In this document: piece after piece, positions 41,870 to 50,606 of the stretch | Numbering within the stretch: the stretch's first letter is position 1 | Layout of the letters: every line of letters starts with the position of its first letter | NCBI GenBank assembly: GCA_902363875.1 | Contig: CABJBO010000008.1 | Location: 11,983-73,302 of the forward strand | DNA from: Coriobacteriaceae bacterium | GTDB taxonomy: Bacteria > Actinomycetota > Coriobacteriia > Coriobacteriales > Coriobacteriaceae | Reading direction: 5' to 3' | Length of the DNA stretch: 61,320 nt | Translations under genes and position numbers: made by a program | Notes under the pieces: model-generated | Database searches by the model: none | Told to the model about the DNA's origin: nothing | Seen by the model: the letters and a program-made list of their open reading frames with translations, nothing else

Positions 41870-43084
41870 ATGTCACAAGTTTCTAACACCTCGTTTACAA
41901 CGACGGTTTCATCAAACGCCATGGCCGTGGTGGACTATCTGTCCAAAAGCATGATGTCGGCGTTGCCGTTTATTGTCTGCGCGGCGCTGTTCCGCACCGT
42001 TGCCGTCATTATGGGCGAAGGCATGCTTGGTCTATGGCCTGCCGATTCCGAAATCTATCGCCTGTTTTACAGCTGGCTGTATAACGCCGGCTATTACTTT
42101 TTGCCCATCTATCTTGGTTGGGCCGCTGCCCGCCAGCTCGGTTGCTCGGAGCAGCTGGGCATGATGCTGGGCGGCGTATTGATTGTGCCCGATCTGCTTA
42201 AGCTCGTTGATGCCGCATCGACGACGGGGGCATCGATGACTTTCGTGTATGATCTACTTCCCGCGCCGGTCAACGATTACACGACGACTGTTATTCCGGT
42301 TCTCATCTCGGTGCCCGTGCTATGGCAGGTGGAGCGTTTCTTTAAGCGCACTATCCCTCAGGCTGTGGCGTTTTCTTTTGTACCGTTTGCAACCATGCTT
42401 GTCATGGTTCCGGTGTCGCTGTGTGTTACGGCGCCGGCAGGCAGCTATCTGGGCATGCTGTTGGGACAGCTTATGTTTATGCTTGGCAATTCCGGTGGCA
42501 TCGTGTCGCTGCTCACGCTCATGGGGCTTGCCGCGGGCTGGGAGTTTCTTAAGATCGCGGGTGTCAGCAACGTTGTCCTATCGCTCGCCTATGCGCAGTT
42601 TATGAGTGTGGGAACGGATTCGTGCATCCTGATCGCCGCGACGATGGCAACGTTCGCCGTTTGGGGTATGCCCTTTGGCGCGTCGCTCCGCGTTGCGGAT
42701 AAGGACGAGAAGGCGCTCATGCTGGGCTATTCAATCTCGGGGATTCTTGGCGGCGTAAGCGAGCCAGCGCTGTACGGATGCGGCTTTAAATATGGCAGGT
42801 GTCTGACGTGCATGGCCGTTGGCGGCGCCGTCGGAGGCCTTGTTGCGGCCGTGGGCCACGTTACGGCTTATACCATCGGTATGACGAATGTCCTCATGGT
42901 CATTGGCTTTGCCACGGGCGGCATCTCGAATCTGCTGTGGTGCTGCGCTGCCGGCGGCGCAGCATTTGCGGTGTCTGCGGCGCTGAGCTGCTGTTTTGGC
43001 GTGGTGCCGACAAAGATGCAGGCGGCAGAAGACGCAGCTGATTCGCTCGAAACAGTGGCGAGCGCTGCTGAAGCAAGCGCATAA
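41870..43084 (+). CDS. Solitary PTS IIC-like permease (glucose/beta-glucoside type)
   Basis: A 404-residue membrane protein with about ten hydrophobic helices and the family motif GGVSEPALYGCGFKYGR of PF02378-type IIC proteins. No IIB or IIA domain is attached and none is adjacent, so it either uses partners from other loci (for example the IIA gene at 1239-1802) or is a non-PTS relic or sensor. The ATG at 41870 lies behind AAAGG; ATG 41846 is an alternative. The gene sits between the fatty acid operon and a metal exporter without obvious link. Confidence 0.75.
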   Translation: MSQVSNTSFTTTVSSNAMAVVDYLSKSMMSALPFIVCAALFRTVAVIMGEGMLGLWPADSEIYRLFYSWLYNAGYYFLPIYLGWAAARQLGCSEQLGMMLGGVLIVPDLLKLVDAASTTGASMTFVYDLLPAPVNDYTTTVIPVLISVPVLWQVERFFKRTIPQAVAFSFVPFATMLVMVPVSLCVTAPAGSYLGMLLGQLMFMLGNSGGIVSLLTLMGLAAGWEFLKIAGVSNVVLSLAYAQFMSVGTDSCILIAATMATFAVWGMPFGASLRVADKDEKALMLGYSISGILGGVSEPALYGCGFKYGRCLTCMAVGGAVGGLVAAVGHVTAYTIGMTNVLMVIGFATGGISNLLWCCAAGGAAFAVSAALSCCFGVVPTKMQAAEDAADSLETVASAAEASA

Positions 43085-43092
43085 ATCTGTGC

Positions 43093-43115
43093 GACAAAAG
43101 GACGATTCCTTTGTC
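43093..43115 (+). repeat. GACAAAAGGA hairpin after the solitary IIC gene
   Basis: GACAAAAGGA and TCCTTTGTC pair with one bulged A and a short loop. The same GACAAA-GGA phrase occurs at the other end of the gene (41827). Confidence 0.6.
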
Positions 43116-43123
43116 ATATTCCA

Positions 43124-43155
43124 AGGCTGCGGCCCGTGTGGGCTGCGGCCTTTTT
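43124..43155 (+). terminator. Terminator after the solitary IIC gene
   Basis: AGGCTGCGGCC pairs with GGCTGCGGCCT through two G-U pairs; TTTTT follows. Confidence 0.75.
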
Positions 43156-43228
43156 GTATCTGGAGGACAAAGTGGCTACACTACAATCCGTTTGAGCAAT
43201 AGATATATAGGTAGTACCGTGGGGACTG

Positions 43229-44389
43229 ATGAGGATGGTCGAGTGGATTGTTCGTCGTGCGCAGGGCGACCGTGCGCGCGTGGGAACGTTGACGGGCATA
43301 GTGTGTATTCTCGCCAATGTTGCGCTTTGCGCTGCGAAGGGTGCAATTGGCGTGCTGTCGGGATCGGTTTCGATTGTGGCGGACGCCATGAACAACCTGT
43401 CCGATGCCAGCTCGAACATCGTGAGCGTGCTTGGCTTTAAGCTGGCGGGCAAGCCGGCCGACCCCGAGCATCCTTACGGACATGGCCGCTACGAGTATCT
43501 CTCGGGTCTGGTCGTGGCGGCGCTCGTGCTGCTGATTGGCGTTGAGCTGGTGAAGTCCTCGGTTGAGCGCATCATCCACCCCGAACCTGTCGAGTTCTCG
43601 CTTGCCCTGGTGGCAGTCTTGGTGCTTTCGATGATTGTTAAGCTCTGGATGGCGGCCCTCAACCAAAAGCTCGGCGATCGCATTGAGTCCGAGACGCTGC
43701 ATGCGACCGCTCGGGACTCAAAGAACGATGTCCTAGCTACGGGTGCTGTGCTGGCGTGCGCAATTGTTTCGCAGGTGACGCACATCAATCTTGACGCATG
43801 GGTCGGCCTTGCCGTTGGCGCCTATATTGGCTGGAGCGGCTTTGAGCTCATCCAGGATACGGTGAGCCCGCTTTTGGGCCAGGCACCCGATCCAAAGCTG
43901 GTCAAGCACATTCGAGACAAGATCATGAGCTACCCCGGCGTTTTGGGTGTTCATGACCTAATGGTTCACGATTACGGTCCGGGCAGGAAGTTTGCAAGCG
44001 CGCACGCCGAGATGGCGGCCGAGGCAAGCCCGCTGGAAAGCCACGACACGCTCGATAACATCGAGCAGTCGTTTAGGAACGAAGACGGCATGATCGTCAC
44101 GCTCCATTACGACCCCATCGTGACCGACGACCCCAAAGTGGCGAGCATGCGCTTGCGCATCAACGCTATGGCTCAAGAGATTGATAGCCGCCTCTCGATC
44201 CACGACCTACGCTGTGTTCCGGGCCCCACGCATACCAACGTGATCTTTGACTGCGTACGTCCCTCGGATTTGGCGATGAGCGCCGAGGACCTGAAGCGCG
44301 CGCTGGCGAAACGGGTCGAATCGGAATATCCCAAGTCGGTCGCCAAGATCACGATCGACGAAGACTACGTAGGCCATACCCACGAGTAG
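43229..44389 (+). CDS. Cation diffusion facilitator family transporter
   Basis: A 386-residue metal exporter with six helices and a C-terminal cytoplasmic domain. The metal sites are in helix 2 (DAMNNLSDASS) and helix 5 (TARDSKNDVLATG), with the GHGRYEYL loop between helices 2 and 3. Likely substrates are zinc, manganese or iron; the DxxxD/DxxxD-type arrangement fits the Mn/Fe-leaning MMT1-like subgroup, with low certainty. Start ATG 43229 or 43235; GTGGGGA is upstream. A long cytoplasmic tail of about 170 residues is longer than in minimal CDF proteins. Confidence 0.9.
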   Translation: MRMVEWIVRRAQGDRARVGTLTGIVCILANVALCAAKGAIGVLSGSVSIVADAMNNLSDASSNIVSVLGFKLAGKPADPEHPYGHGRYEYLSGLVVAALVLLIGVELVKSSVERIIHPEPVEFSLALVAVLVLSMIVKLWMAALNQKLGDRIESETLHATARDSKNDVLATGAVLACAIVSQVTHINLDAWVGLAVGAYIGWSGFELIQDTVSPLLGQAPDPKLVKHIRDKIMSYPGVLGVHDLMVHDYGPGRKFASAHAEMAAEASPLESHDTLDNIEQSFRNEDGMIVTLHYDPIVTDDPKVASMRLRINAMAQEIDSRLSIHDLRCVPGPTHTNVIFDCVRPSDLAMSAEDLKRALAKRVESEYPKSVAKITIDEDYVGHTHE

Positions 44390-44428
44390 GGCTGTGCCAG
44401 CAAAGCAAGTTATACAGAAGGGGAGAGC

Positions 44429-45055
44429 ATGAAGCGTCTATATCTACTCCGCCACGGTCAGACAGAATTCAACGTTAAAAAGCTCGTCCAGGGCCGCTGC
44501 GATTCTCCGTTGACCGATCTGGGCCGCAAGCAAGCGGGAATGGCAGCCGCATGGCTCAAAGCCCACGGCGTCGTCCCCGACAAAGTGGTCTCTTCGCCCT
44601 TAGACCGAGCCATGGACACGGCTCAGCTCGTCGCATGCGAGCTCCTCGGCCCGGACACAGCAGTCGAGCCCTGCGAAGGCATCATCGAGCGCAGCTACGG
44701 CACCTTCGAAGAAGGCCCCCACGACGCCCTACCCACCGACGTCTGGGACCCCGGCGAGGACCTGATCCCATTTGGCGGAGAAGGAAGCCATGCCCTGCAG
44801 GAGCGCATGGTGGGCACCCTCACCAATCTCATGGGCGCCGAGGGCATCGAAACCCTCCTAGCAGTAAGCCACGGCAGCGCCAGCCGCCAATTCATCAAGG
44901 CTGCAGCCCCAGAGGGCTTCGAGCTCCCAACAAAACTCCCCAACTGCGCCATTATGATTTTCGATTTTGATGAGGCGGAGCCACAAGTAGAGGGCGAGCC
45001 AATGCAATGCAAGTTCACCCTCCAGCAAATAGTGGACCCCCAACAAAGTCATTAG
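44429..45055 (+). CDS. Histidine phosphatase (phosphoglycerate-mutase-like)
   Basis: A 208-residue enzyme of the histidine phosphatase superfamily. LYLLRHGQTEFN at the N-terminus holds the phosphoryl-accepting His; the second His lies in AVSHGSASRQF. It may dephosphorylate a sugar phosphate or nucleotide; true phosphoglycerate mutase is unlikely given its length. GGGGAG precedes the ATG. Base composition is unusual for the region: the coding strand is rich in C and A, with CTA, CCA, CAA and GTA codons uncommon nearby, most strongly near the 3' end. Confidence 0.85.
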   Translation: MKRLYLLRHGQTEFNVKKLVQGRCDSPLTDLGRKQAGMAAAWLKAHGVVPDKVVSSPLDRAMDTAQLVACELLGPDTAVEPCEGIIERSYGTFEEGPHDALPTDVWDPGEDLIPFGGEGSHALQERMVGTLTNLMGAEGIETLLAVSHGSASRQFIKAAAPEGFELPTKLPNCAIMIFDFDEAEPQVEGEPMQCKFTLQQIVDPQQSH

Positions 45056-45093
45056 CCTGAGCGAGCAGAGTTAAGCAGACATCAACGTGTCGT

Positions 45094-45244
45094 CTCCCGA
45101 GCACGGCGGAGGGCCGGAGAAATATATTAAGGTCATCGCGAGTTCCGCACGCAAAGGAGAGCACTTAATGTGCTCTCCGTCTTGCGCAGGACTGTAGAGC
45201 AGGGACCTTAATATATTTCTCCGGCCCTCCGCCGTGCTCGGGAG
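45094..45244. repeat. 151-bp long palindrome with conserved core, copy 2
   Basis: Perfect 41-bp arms (45094-45134 / 45204-45244) surround a core with an apical hairpin GGAGAGCAC-TTAAT-GTGCTCTCC (45156-45178). TTCCGCACG, CACTTAATGTG and AGGACT are shared with the 15121-15320 palindrome while the arms are unrelated. It follows the phosphatase stop by about 40 bases and precedes the rplC leader. Confidence 0.95.
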
Positions 45245-45505
45245 CCATCCACGCACTTTACCTGCGTAAACAATGTGAGTGAAATATGAATCTCGATGGA
45301 TACGCCCGCAGCCGTGTATACTAAACAGCTGTGTGAAACCAGGGGAGTATTCTGGCTGGACAAAATGCCTGCTTAATAGGGTTGTCAGGTAGTCCGGGCG
45401 CAATACAAGACTGGGGAGCACGTCGTGTAAGTAGTGGTCCTCTAGGGGCGTACGCTCGGTGGTGTACGCATTGTCCCAAGACCACGCGAGAGTTGGGATC
45501 ATATC
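45245..45505 (+). promoter_or_regulatory. Promoter and leader of rplC operon
   Basis: A TATACT -10-like sequence at 45317-45322 lies about 185 bases before the rplC start; no good -35 is seen. The long leader between holds several short inverted segments (for example GGGGCGTACGCTC...GTGTACGC) and could be a ribosomal-protein-binding leader. No gene is seen. Confidence 0.45.
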
Positions 45506-46126
45506 TTGATCAGCATGATTCTCGGCCGCAAGATTGGCATGACCCAGGTTTGGGACGAGGACGATAACGTCGTTCCCGTCACGGTCATCCAGGCTGGCCC
45601 CTGCGCTGTCTCGCAGGTTAAAACTCAGGCAACCGACGGCTATGACGCCGTCCAGATCGGTTTCGGCGACATCAAGGCCAAGAACGTGAACAAGCCCATG
45701 GCTGGTCACTTCGCCAAGGCTGGCGTCGAGCCTGTCCGCTTCCTTCGTGAGGTCCGCGTCGAGAACGGCGAGGAGCACAAGGTCGGCGAGGTCGTCACCG
45801 TCGCTGATTTCGCTGATGTCGAGAAGGTCGACGTCATCGGTACCTCCAAGGGTAAGGGCTTCCAGGGTCGCATCAAGCGCTGGGGTCAGCGCCGCGGTCC
45901 TATGACGCATGGTTCTCACTTCCAGCGTCACCCCGGTTCTATCGGTCAGTGCGCCTATCCTGCGCGCGTCCTCAAGGGCGTCAAGATGGCCGGTCACATG
46001 GGTAACGAGCGCGTTACCGTCAAGAACCTTTCCGTTGTCCGCATCGATGCCGAGCAGAACCTCATCTTGGTCAAGGGCGCTGTCCCGGGTGCCAAGAATG
46101 GTCTCGTCGCCATCCGTATGGCCTAA
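45506..46126 (+). CDS. rplC: 50S ribosomal protein L3
   Basis: A 206-residue early assembly protein near the peptidyl transferase centre. [23 protein letters not shown] begins the conserved part; [23 protein letters not shown] is diagnostic. The TTG at 45506 gives the MIS- prefix commonly seen before ILGRK; the ATG at 45515 is an alternative. It is first in a twelve-gene ribosomal operon that lacks rpsJ. Confidence 0.96.
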   Translation: MISMILGRKIGMTQVWDEDDNVVPVTVIQAGPCAVSQVKTQATDGYDAVQIGFGDIKAKNVNKPMAGHFAKAGVEPVRFLREVRVENGEEHKVGEVVTVADFADVEKVDVIGTSKGKGFQGRIKRWGQRRGPMTHGSHFQRHPGSIGQCAYPARVLKGVKMAGHMGNERVTVKNLSVVRIDAEQNLILVKGAVPGAKNGLVAIRMA

Positions 46127-46172
46127 GGGCCCAGCCCATTTAGCCCAGCGTCATACCAAGGAGAACACTTAA

Positions 46173-46799
46173 ATGGCAAAGTTTGAAGTAAAGAACAGCG
46201 AGGGCAAGAAGGTCGCCGAGGCCGAGCTCGCCGCTGAGGTGTACGGCATCGAGCCGAACATCCACGTTATGCACCACATCGTCAAGTGCCAGATGGCCTC
46301 TTGGCGTCAGGGCACCCAGTCCGCTAAGGGCCGCTCTGAGGTTTCCGGTGGCGGCAAGAAGCCTTGGCGTCAGAAGGGCACCGGCCGTGCCCGCCAGGGT
46401 TCCATCCGTGCTGCCCAGTGGCGTCACGGTGGCGTTGTCTTCGCCCCCAAGCCCCGTTCCTACGCTAAGCGTATGAACAACAAGGAGGTCAAGCTGGCTA
46501 TGCGCTCCGCGCTGTCCGCCAAGCTGGCCGATGGCGAGCTCGTGCTCGTCGACGACTACGGCTTCGAGAAGCCTTCCACCAAGGCTGCCGTTGCCATGCT
46601 CAAGGCTCTTGGCCTTGAGGGCAAGCGTCTGACCATCATCGTTCGCGATGAGGACGTCAACGCCTACCTGTCGTTCCGCAATATTCCCAAGACGTTCATC
46701 ATCACCGCTGACGAGGCCAACACCTACGATCTCGTCAACAACAACGCTGTGCTGATGCCCGCCGACATCGCCGCTCACTTCGGGGAGGTGCTTGCATAA
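46173..46799 (+). CDS. rplD: 50S ribosomal protein L4
   Basis: A 208-residue protein lining the exit tunnel; in many bacteria it also represses the S10 operon. GGGKKPWRQKGTGRARQGSIRAAQWRHGGVVFAP is the tunnel loop. AAGGAGA lies before the ATG. rplW begins at the base after its stop. Confidence 0.97.
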   Translation: MAKFEVKNSEGKKVAEAELAAEVYGIEPNIHVMHHIVKCQMASWRQGTQSAKGRSEVSGGGKKPWRQKGTGRARQGSIRAAQWRHGGVVFAPKPRSYAKRMNNKEVKLAMRSALSAKLADGELVLVDDYGFEKPSTKAAVAMLKALGLEGKRLTIIVRDEDVNAYLSFRNIPKTFIITADEANTYDLVNNNAVLMPADIAAHFGEVLA

Positions 46800-47087
46800 A
46801 TGACCGCCCACGAGATCATCATCCGTCCGATCGTGTCCGAGCGTTCCTTCTCCGGCATGGAGCAGAACAAGTACACGTTCGAGGTCGCCAAGGATGCTAA
46901 CAAGTATCAGATCAAGGACGCTGTCGAGGAGATCTTCAGCGTCAAGGTCGTTCGCGTGAACACCTTGACGGTCAAGCCCAAGACCAAGCGCGTGCGCTAT
47001 GTCGCCGGCAAGACCCGTTCTTGGAAGAAGGCCATCGTCACGCTGGCCGAGGGCGACACCATCGAGGTCTTTGGCAACCAGGCCTAA
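46800..47087 (+). CDS. rplW: 50S ribosomal protein L23
   Basis: A 95-residue tunnel-exit protein that docks SRP and trigger factor. EIIIRPIVSERS, YTFEVAKDANKYQIKDAVEEIF and VNTLTVKPKTKR are typical. The ATG follows the rplD stop with no gap. The next gene is 179 bases away, an unusually long gap for this operon. Confidence 0.97.
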   Translation: MTAHEIIIRPIVSERSFSGMEQNKYTFEVAKDANKYQIKDAVEEIFSVKVVRVNTLTVKPKTKRVRYVAGKTRSWKKAIVTLAEGDTIEVFGNQA

Positions 47088-47104
47088 GACTCGCTGCTGT
47101 TGAG

Positions 47105-47176
47105 TGAGCTCATGCCTCCCAAATAGGGGAGGCGAGAGCTCAAGGTTTCGGGCGTATAAAATGGACACGCCCGGAA
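47105..47176 (+). ncRNA. Structured spacer between rplW and rplB
   Basis: Hairpin 1 (47105-47141) has GAGCTC ends and a GCCTCCC/GGGAGGC stem. Hairpin 2 (47147-47176) pairs TTCGGGCGT with ACGCCCGGAA. Neither has a T-run, so they look like translation-control or processing structures. Confidence 0.6.
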
Positions 47177-47266
47177 CCGTGTATACGTCCGGTGTCATCG
47201 CACCCGAGGCAGAACCTCGAATCCCTGTCTGCGATGGCTAACGGATTCCTATTGAAAGGGATTGTA

Positions 47267-48097
47267 ATGGCTGTAAAGCACCTTAAGCCGACCTCCGCTG
47301 GTAGGCGTTGGCAGACGATCTCCGATTTCTCCGAGATCACCTGCACCAAGCCCGAGAAGTCTCTTCTCGAGCCCCTGCCCAAGAAGGCCGGTCGTAACAA
47401 CAACGGCCGCATCACCACCCGCCACCAGGGCGGCGGCGTGAAGCGTCGTTACCGCGTGATCGACTTCAAGCGCAACAAGGACGGCGTGCCCGCCAAGGTT
47501 GCCACGATCGAGTACGATCCGAACCGTTCCGCTCGCATCGCTCTGCTGCACTACGCTGACGGTGAGAAGCGCTACATCCTGGCCCCCAAGGGCCTCGAGG
47601 TCGGTCAGACCATCATGTCCGGTTCTGACGCCGACATCAAGCCGGGCAACGCTCTGCCCCTCGCCGACATCCCCGTCGGTACGCTCATCCACGCCGTCGA
47701 GTTCCAGCCGGGCAAGGGCGCTGCTATCGCCCGTTCCGCCGGTAATTCCTGCCAGCTGATGGGTAAGGAGGGCAAGTACGCTATCGTCCGTATGCCTTCC
47801 TCCGAGATGCGCCGCATCCTCGTTACCTGCCGCGCCACCGTCGGTGAGGTCGGCAACGCCGATCACGCCAACATCGTCATCGGCAAGGCCGGCCGTAAGC
47901 GTCACATGAACGTGCGCCCGACCGTCCGCGGTACCGTCATGAACCCTGTCGACCACCCGCACGGCGGTGGCGAGGGCAAGAACCACACCTCTGGTCGTCC
48001 CTCTGTTACCCCCTGGGGTAAGCCGACGAAGGGCCTTCGTACGCGCAAGAAGAAGAAGGTCTCGAACCAGCACATCATTCGTCGCCGTAAGAAGTAA
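47267..48097 (+). CDS. rplB: 50S ribosomal protein L2
   Basis: A 276-residue protein needed for subunit association and peptidyl transfer. [21 protein letters not shown] and the C-terminal [20 protein letters not shown] hold the conserved His-rich loop. The ATG at 47267 has GAAAGGG upstream. It is separated from rplW by a spacer with two hairpins. Confidence 0.98.
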   Translation: MAVKHLKPTSAGRRWQTISDFSEITCTKPEKSLLEPLPKKAGRNNNGRITTRHQGGGVKRRYRVIDFKRNKDGVPAKVATIEYDPNRSARIALLHYADGEKRYILAPKGLEVGQTIMSGSDADIKPGNALPLADIPVGTLIHAVEFQPGKGAAIARSAGNSCQLMGKEGKYAIVRMPSSEMRRILVTCRATVGEVGNADHANIVIGKAGRKRHMNVRPTVRGTVMNPVDHPHGGGEGKNHTSGRPSVTPWGKPTKGLRTRKKKKVSNQHIIRRRKK

Positions 48098-48129
48098 TTT
48101 CGGATACCGAGTTTTAGGAGAAAGCACTT

Positions 48130-48390
48130 ATGAGCAGAAGTCTCAAAAAGGGCCCGTTCGTGGAGACTCGCCTTCTCTCGCGTATCACCGCGATGAACGA
48201 GGCTGGCAAGAAGGACGTCGTGAAGACCTGGTCCCGCGCGTCCACCATCTTCCCCGAGATGGTTGGTCACACCATCGCCGTCCACGACGGCCGCAAGCAT
48301 GTGCCCGTGTATGTTACCGAGTCCATGGTTGGTCACAAGCTCGGCGAGTTCGCGCCGACTCGTACGTTCCGTGGCCACAAGGCCAAATAG
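48130..48390 (+). CDS. rpsS: 30S ribosomal protein S19
   Basis: An 86-residue head protein contacting S13. [16 protein letters not shown] and [24 protein letters not shown] are diagnostic. TTAGGAGA lies upstream of the ATG. Length as usual. Confidence 0.98.
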   Translation: MSRSLKKGPFVETRLLSRITAMNEAGKKDVVKTWSRASTIFPEMVGHTIAVHDGRKHVPVYVTESMVGHKLGEFAPTRTFRGHKAK

Positions 48391-48404
48391 GGGGTTAACC
48401 GTAA

Positions 48405-48776
48405 ATGGCAACTAAGTCTATTGAAACTGAGGCCACCGAGGTTCGCGCCGTCGCTAAGTACGTGCGTGTTTCCCCCAGCAAGGCCCGCCTGGTGGTCGAT
48501 CTGATCCGCCGCAAGCCTGTCGCTCAGGCCTTCGACATCCTCCACTTCTGCGACCGCGCCGTCGCCGTGGATGTCGAGAAGGTTCTCCGTTCCGCCGTTG
48601 CGAACGCCGAGAACAACAACGGTCTGCGTGCCGACAACCTGGTTGTCGCCGCTGCCTATGTTGACGAGGGTCCGACGCTTAAGCGCATCCGTCCCCGCGC
48701 CAAGGGTTCCGCTTCTCGCATTCTGAAGCGTACTTCCCACATCACCGTCGTCGTTGCTCCTCGAAAGGAGGCGTAA
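48405..48776 (+). CDS. rplV: 50S ribosomal protein L22
   Basis: A 123-residue protein that forms the tunnel constriction with L4. [20 protein letters not shown] and [25 protein letters not shown] are typical. A weak ribosome site (GGGGG) precedes the ATG; rpsC starts seven bases after the stop. Confidence 0.97.
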   Translation: MATKSIETEATEVRAVAKYVRVSPSKARLVVDLIRRKPVAQAFDILHFCDRAVAVDVEKVLRSAVANAENNNGLRADNLVVAAAYVDEGPTLKRIRPRAKGSASRILKRTSHITVVVAPRKEA

Positions 48777-48782
48777 AGCTGT

Positions 48783-49493
48783 ATGGGTCAGAAAGTCTAC
48801 CCCACCGGCTTCCGTCTTGGCATCACCGAGAACTGGCGCTCCCGCTGGTTCGCAGAGAAGGATTACGCTAAGACCCTCGGTAACGATCTCGAGATCCGCA
48901 AGTACCTCGAGAAGCGTCTTTCCCGCGCAGCTGTCTCCCGCGTCGAGATCGAGCGCGCTGGCGACAAGGTGAAGGTCATCATCCTCACCGCTCGCCCCGG
49001 CGTTGTCATCGGTAAGAAGGGTGCCGAGATCGATACCCTCCGCACCGAGCTCGAGAAGGTCGCTGGCGTCTCCAAGGGCCAGCTCTCCGTCGACGTTGTC
49101 GAGATCAAGCGCCCCGAGCTCGACGCCAACCTCGTTGCTCAGTCTATCGCCGAGCAGCTCGAGGGCCGCGTTGCCTTCCGTCGCGCTATGCGCAAGGCTG
49201 TCCAGTCTGCCCGCAAGGCCGGCGCTAAGGGCATCCGTATCCAGTGCTCCGGTCGTCTCGGCGGTGCCGAGATGGGCCGTCGTGAGTGGTACCGCGAGGG
49301 TCGCGTGCCTCTGCACACCCTCCGTGCCAAGATCGACTACGGCACGGCTGTCGCCAGCACCACCATGGGCGCTTGCGGCGTGAAGGTCTGGATCTACCTG
49401 GGCGAGAAGCTCCCGGGCCAGCCTGTTCCCAACCCTGCACTCGAGGGCTCTTCCCGTCCTCGTCGTCGTAACTCCGAGAGGAGGGGTCAGTAG
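48783..49493 (+). CDS. rpsC: 30S ribosomal protein S3
   Basis: A 236-residue mRNA-entry protein with KH domain ([22 protein letters not shown]) and C-terminal [27 protein letters not shown]. The ATG has AAAGGAGG upstream inside the end of rplV. Its TAG stop overlaps the GTG start of rplP. Confidence 0.98.
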   Translation: MGQKVYPTGFRLGITENWRSRWFAEKDYAKTLGNDLEIRKYLEKRLSRAAVSRVEIERAGDKVKVIILTARPGVVIGKKGAEIDTLRTELEKVAGVSKGQLSVDVVEIKRPELDANLVAQSIAEQLEGRVAFRRAMRKAVQSARKAGAKGIRIQCSGRLGGAEMGRREWYREGRVPLHTLRAKIDYGTAVASTTMGACGVKVWIYLGEKLPGQPVPNPALEGSSRPRRRNSERRGQ

Positions 49494-49996
49494 TGCTTGC
49501 CCCTAAGCGTATTCTTCACCGCAAGGTGCAGCGTGGCTCCATGAAGGGCCAGGCCAAGGGTAATACCGAGCTGCATTTCGGCGAGTTTGGTATCCAGGCT
49601 CTCGAGGCCCATTGGATCACCAACCGTCAGATCGAGGCCGCTCGTATTGCCATGACCCGCTACATGAAGCGTGGCGGTCGTGTCTACATCACGATCTTCC
49701 CCGATAAGCCCATCACCAAGAAGCCTGCCGAGACTCGCATGGGTTCTGGTAAGGGAAATCCCGAGGAGTGGGTGGCCGTCGTCAAGCCCGGCCGCATCAT
49801 GTTCGAGGTCAAGGGCGTGCCCGAGGAGGTCGCTCGCGAGGCTCTGCGTCTTGCACAGCACAAGCTTCCCATCAAGACCAAGATTGTTGCTGCCAAGAAC
49901 GCTGAGCAGCGCATCGAGAAGGAGATGGCTGAGGAGGCCGCTCTCGAGGCCAAGTGGGCTGCTGAGGACGCCGCCGCCGCCAAGGAGGAGAACTAA
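49493..49996 (+). CDS. rplP: 50S ribosomal protein L16 with C-terminal extension
   Basis: A 167-residue protein of the A-site region. [42 protein letters not shown] and [21 protein letters not shown] are typical. Most L16 proteins end at about 137-140 residues; here about 27 extra Ala/Glu-rich helical residues follow ([26 protein letters not shown]). GTG start at 49493 overlaps the rpsC stop. Confidence 0.97.
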   Translation: MLAPKRILHRKVQRGSMKGQAKGNTELHFGEFGIQALEAHWITNRQIEAARIAMTRYMKRGGRVYITIFPDKPITKKPAETRMGSGKGNPEEWVAVVKPGRIMFEVKGVPEEVAREALRLAQHKLPIKTKIVAAKNAEQRIEKEMAEEAALEAKWAAEDAAAAKEEN

Positions 49997-50211
49997 TGAA
50001 GCCCGCAGAGATTCGTGAGCTCTCGGACGCTCAGCTCGTTGAGAAGCTGAAGGAAATGCGCGCCGAGCTCTTTAACCTTCGTTTCCAGATGGCCACCAGC
50101 CAGCTGGACAACACCGCTCGCGTCAACACCGTGAAGAAGGACATCGCTCGCGTCCTCACGGAGCAGCGCGCCCGCGAGATCGCAGCGGAGAAGTCCGCTG
50201 TCGCCGAGTAG
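49996..50211 (+). CDS. rpmC: 50S ribosomal protein L29
   Basis: A 71-residue two-helix protein near the tunnel exit. EIRELSDAQLVEKLKEMRAELFNLRFQ and the RVNTVKKDIARVLTEQR region are typical. The ATG overlaps the rplP stop by one base (TAATG). Confidence 0.97.
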   Translation: MKPAEIRELSDAQLVEKLKEMRAELFNLRFQMATSQLDNTARVNTVKKDIARVLTEQRAREIAAEKSAVAE

Positions 50212-50227
50212 GACCTAAGGAGAGAAC

Positions 50228-50488
50228 ATGACTGATTCGCGTAACTCGCGTAAGGTCCGTACGGGTGTCGTTACCTCCGTCTCCGGTGCCAAGACCATTG
50301 TTGTCACCATCACCGAGCGCAAGCGTCACCCCAAGTACGGCAAGATGATGACCAGCTCCAAGAAGCTGCACGCTCACGACGAGGAGTGCACGGCTGGCGT
50401 GGGCGACACCGTCCGCGTTATGGAGACCCGTCCTATGTCCAAGATGAAGCGTTGGCGCCTCATCGAGGTCGTCGAGCGCGCTAAATAA
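50228..50488 (+). CDS. rpsQ: 30S ribosomal protein S17
   Basis: An 86-residue primary rRNA-binding protein. RKVRTGVVTSVSGAKTIVVTI and KYGKMMTSSKKLHAHDEE are typical. TAAGGAGA precedes the ATG. It is normally the last gene of the S10 operon, and here too a structured gap follows. Confidence 0.97.
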   Translation: MTDSRNSRKVRTGVVTSVSGAKTIVVTITERKRHPKYGKMMTSSKKLHAHDEECTAGVGDTVRVMETRPMSKMKRWRLIEVVERAK

Positions 50489-50515
50489 GCAGTCGCTCTT
50501 ACGACTTGTACGTTT

Positions 50516-50581
50516 CCGAAGATGTGCGTATGCCTGGCTTGCATACCACGGGCCGTATACAGGCTGCGCACCTCTCTTCGG
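50516..50581 (+). ncRNA. Structured leader between rpsQ and rplN
   Basis: An outer stem (CCGAAGA...TCTTCGG with GTGCG/CGCAC) encloses a perfect GTATGC/GCATAC hairpin (50528-50546) and a third short stem. This three-way layout lies at the classical S10/spc operon boundary, where a separate promoter or a ribosomal-protein site could act. Confidence 0.6.
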
Positions 50582-50606
50582 TTCTTAGTTCGGAGGAACA
50601 TCTACC

